Assembly: GCF_015058545.1 (NCBI RefSeq)
Contig: NZ_SVCB01000084.1
Location: 1-24,551, forward strand
Reading direction: 5' to 3'
Length of the DNA: 24,551 nt
Origin: Veillonella sp.
GTDB lineage: Bacteria; Bacillota; Negativicutes; Veillonellales; Veillonellaceae
The notes below the pieces were generated by a model. That model did no database searches. It was given only the letters and a program-made list of their open reading frames with translations, and was not told the origin of the DNA. A program made the translations under genes and the position numbers. Every line of letters starts with the position of its first letter. Position 1 is the first letter of the stretch. This document shows, piece after piece, positions 23,946 through 24,551 of this stretch.

Positions 23946-24551
23946 ATGATTGATTTAATCTTATTGGAGCAATTAATCGCATTCAATGATTGCGGCACTT
24001 TATCCAAGGCAGCGGAACAACTCAATATATCCCAACCGGCTCTTACCCGGAGTATGCAGCGTTTGGAAGATGAACTGGGTATCCAATTATTTATACGCAC
24101 CAAAAATCGCATGACCCTAACCGACACGGGGTACTATACAGTATCTCAGGCTCGTCAGCTACTGCGTCATACGGATGATTTTTATAATAAAATTCACCAA
24201 TACGCCATGCAACAAGTGGTCTTATATGTGGGTGCATCGGCACCCGGCCCTTTATTTAAAGTAAAGTATCGAGCCAAAGAACGTAAGTTAGAGCAAAAAT
24301 TGACCACAGAAATGGCTGATGACAAAGTTCTAATTGAAAAACTGTTAAATGAAGAATACCAGCTGGTAATCACTGCCAAGCCTATAGATAATCCAAAAGT
24401 TATTTCACAACTTTTCTTTAACGAAGTATTGTCACTTACGGTCCCCCCCGATCATCCCTTGGCAGACCGCGAATTTGTCACCAAAGAGGACTTAGCCGGT
24501 TTAACCATGTTACTGCGTACTGAGCTCGGCATTTGGGAAGACTTTGTCAAC
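23946..24551 (+). CDS. LysR-family transcriptional regulator (3' end beyond window)
   Basis: 202 codons are present and open to the window edge. The N-terminal winged helix-turn-helix is clear: LEQLIAFNDCGTLSKAAEQL, then NISQPALTRSMQRLEDELGI, LFIRTKNRMTLTDTG (residues about 7-64). A helical linker leads to the start of the effector-binding domain (from about residue 90, VVLYVGASAPGPLF). The ATG follows AAAGGAG. Its position divergent from the second flavodoxin gene suggests it controls the redox cluster, its own gene, or both; the effector cannot be predicted. Confidence 0.93.
   Translation, partial: MIDLILLEQLIAFNDCGTLSKAAEQLNISQPALTRSMQRLEDELGIQLFIRTKNRMTLTDTGYYTVSQARQLLRHTDDFYNKIHQYAMQQVVLYVGASAPGPLFKVKYRAKERKLEQKLTTEMADDKVLIEKLLNEEYQLVITAKPIDNPKVISQLFFNEVLSLTVPPDHPLADREFVTKEDLAGLTMLLRTELGIWEDFVN

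Overview
The window most resembles a chromosomal segment from a low-GC Firmicute, probably of class Negativicutes (Veillonella-like). This rests on gene content and the general look of the proteins, not on a database search. Support comes from a PolC-type replicative polymerase, a comEA/comEC competence locus, strong AGGAGG-type ribosome binding sites and sigma-A-like promoters. Most genes are housekeeping and read on the minus strand.

Layout. 1-833 is the 5' part of a gluconokinase-like FGGY kinase (-). 963-10370 is a minus-strand run that reads comEA, comEC, holA, a VanW/G5-domain surface protein, then polC. DNA uptake genes therefore sit directly upstream of two replicase genes. An M29 aminopeptidase (+, 10542-11771) diverges from comEA. 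11772-12977 has no credible protein gene and is packed with large inverted repeats. 12978-13457 is a dCMP deaminase (ComEB-type, -). 13622-16090 is leuS (-). 16202-18897 is a pheA and secreted GH18-like protein pair (-). lgt (+, 19009-19872) diverges from pheA through overlapping promoters and ends at two terminator hairpins. 20000-23701 is a redox-flavoured accessory block on the minus strand: an MFS exporter, a membrane-anchored flavodoxin, a ferric-reductase-like di-heme membrane protein, and a second, 78% identical flavodoxin. A divergent LysR-family regulator (23946 to the window end, incomplete) closes the window.

Points of interest. (1) The 1.2 kb intergenic region holds a three-copy family of hairpins. 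Each has a stem of 17-18 bp around a loop of exactly 36 nt; loop ends are conserved while the stem sequence of one copy is completely different. They are nested in palindromes of about 230-340 bp, and one satellite repeat forms the 3' end of the dCMP deaminase gene. (2) PolC lacks the whole 3'-5' exonuclease domain normally inserted in its PHP domain. (3) ComEC keeps a beta-lactamase-like C-terminal domain but has lost its metal-binding motif. (4) The second flavodoxin gene has a TTGACT-19 bp-TATAAT promoter with a perfect dyad in the spacer, the signature of MerR-family control. (5) The MFS gene has no ribosome binding site at its only in-frame ATG; a leader reading frame with an A7 run ends on that ATG. 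(6) Five 14-bp tandem repeats start at the comEA stop codon.

All coordinates, alignments and identity counts were made by eye.
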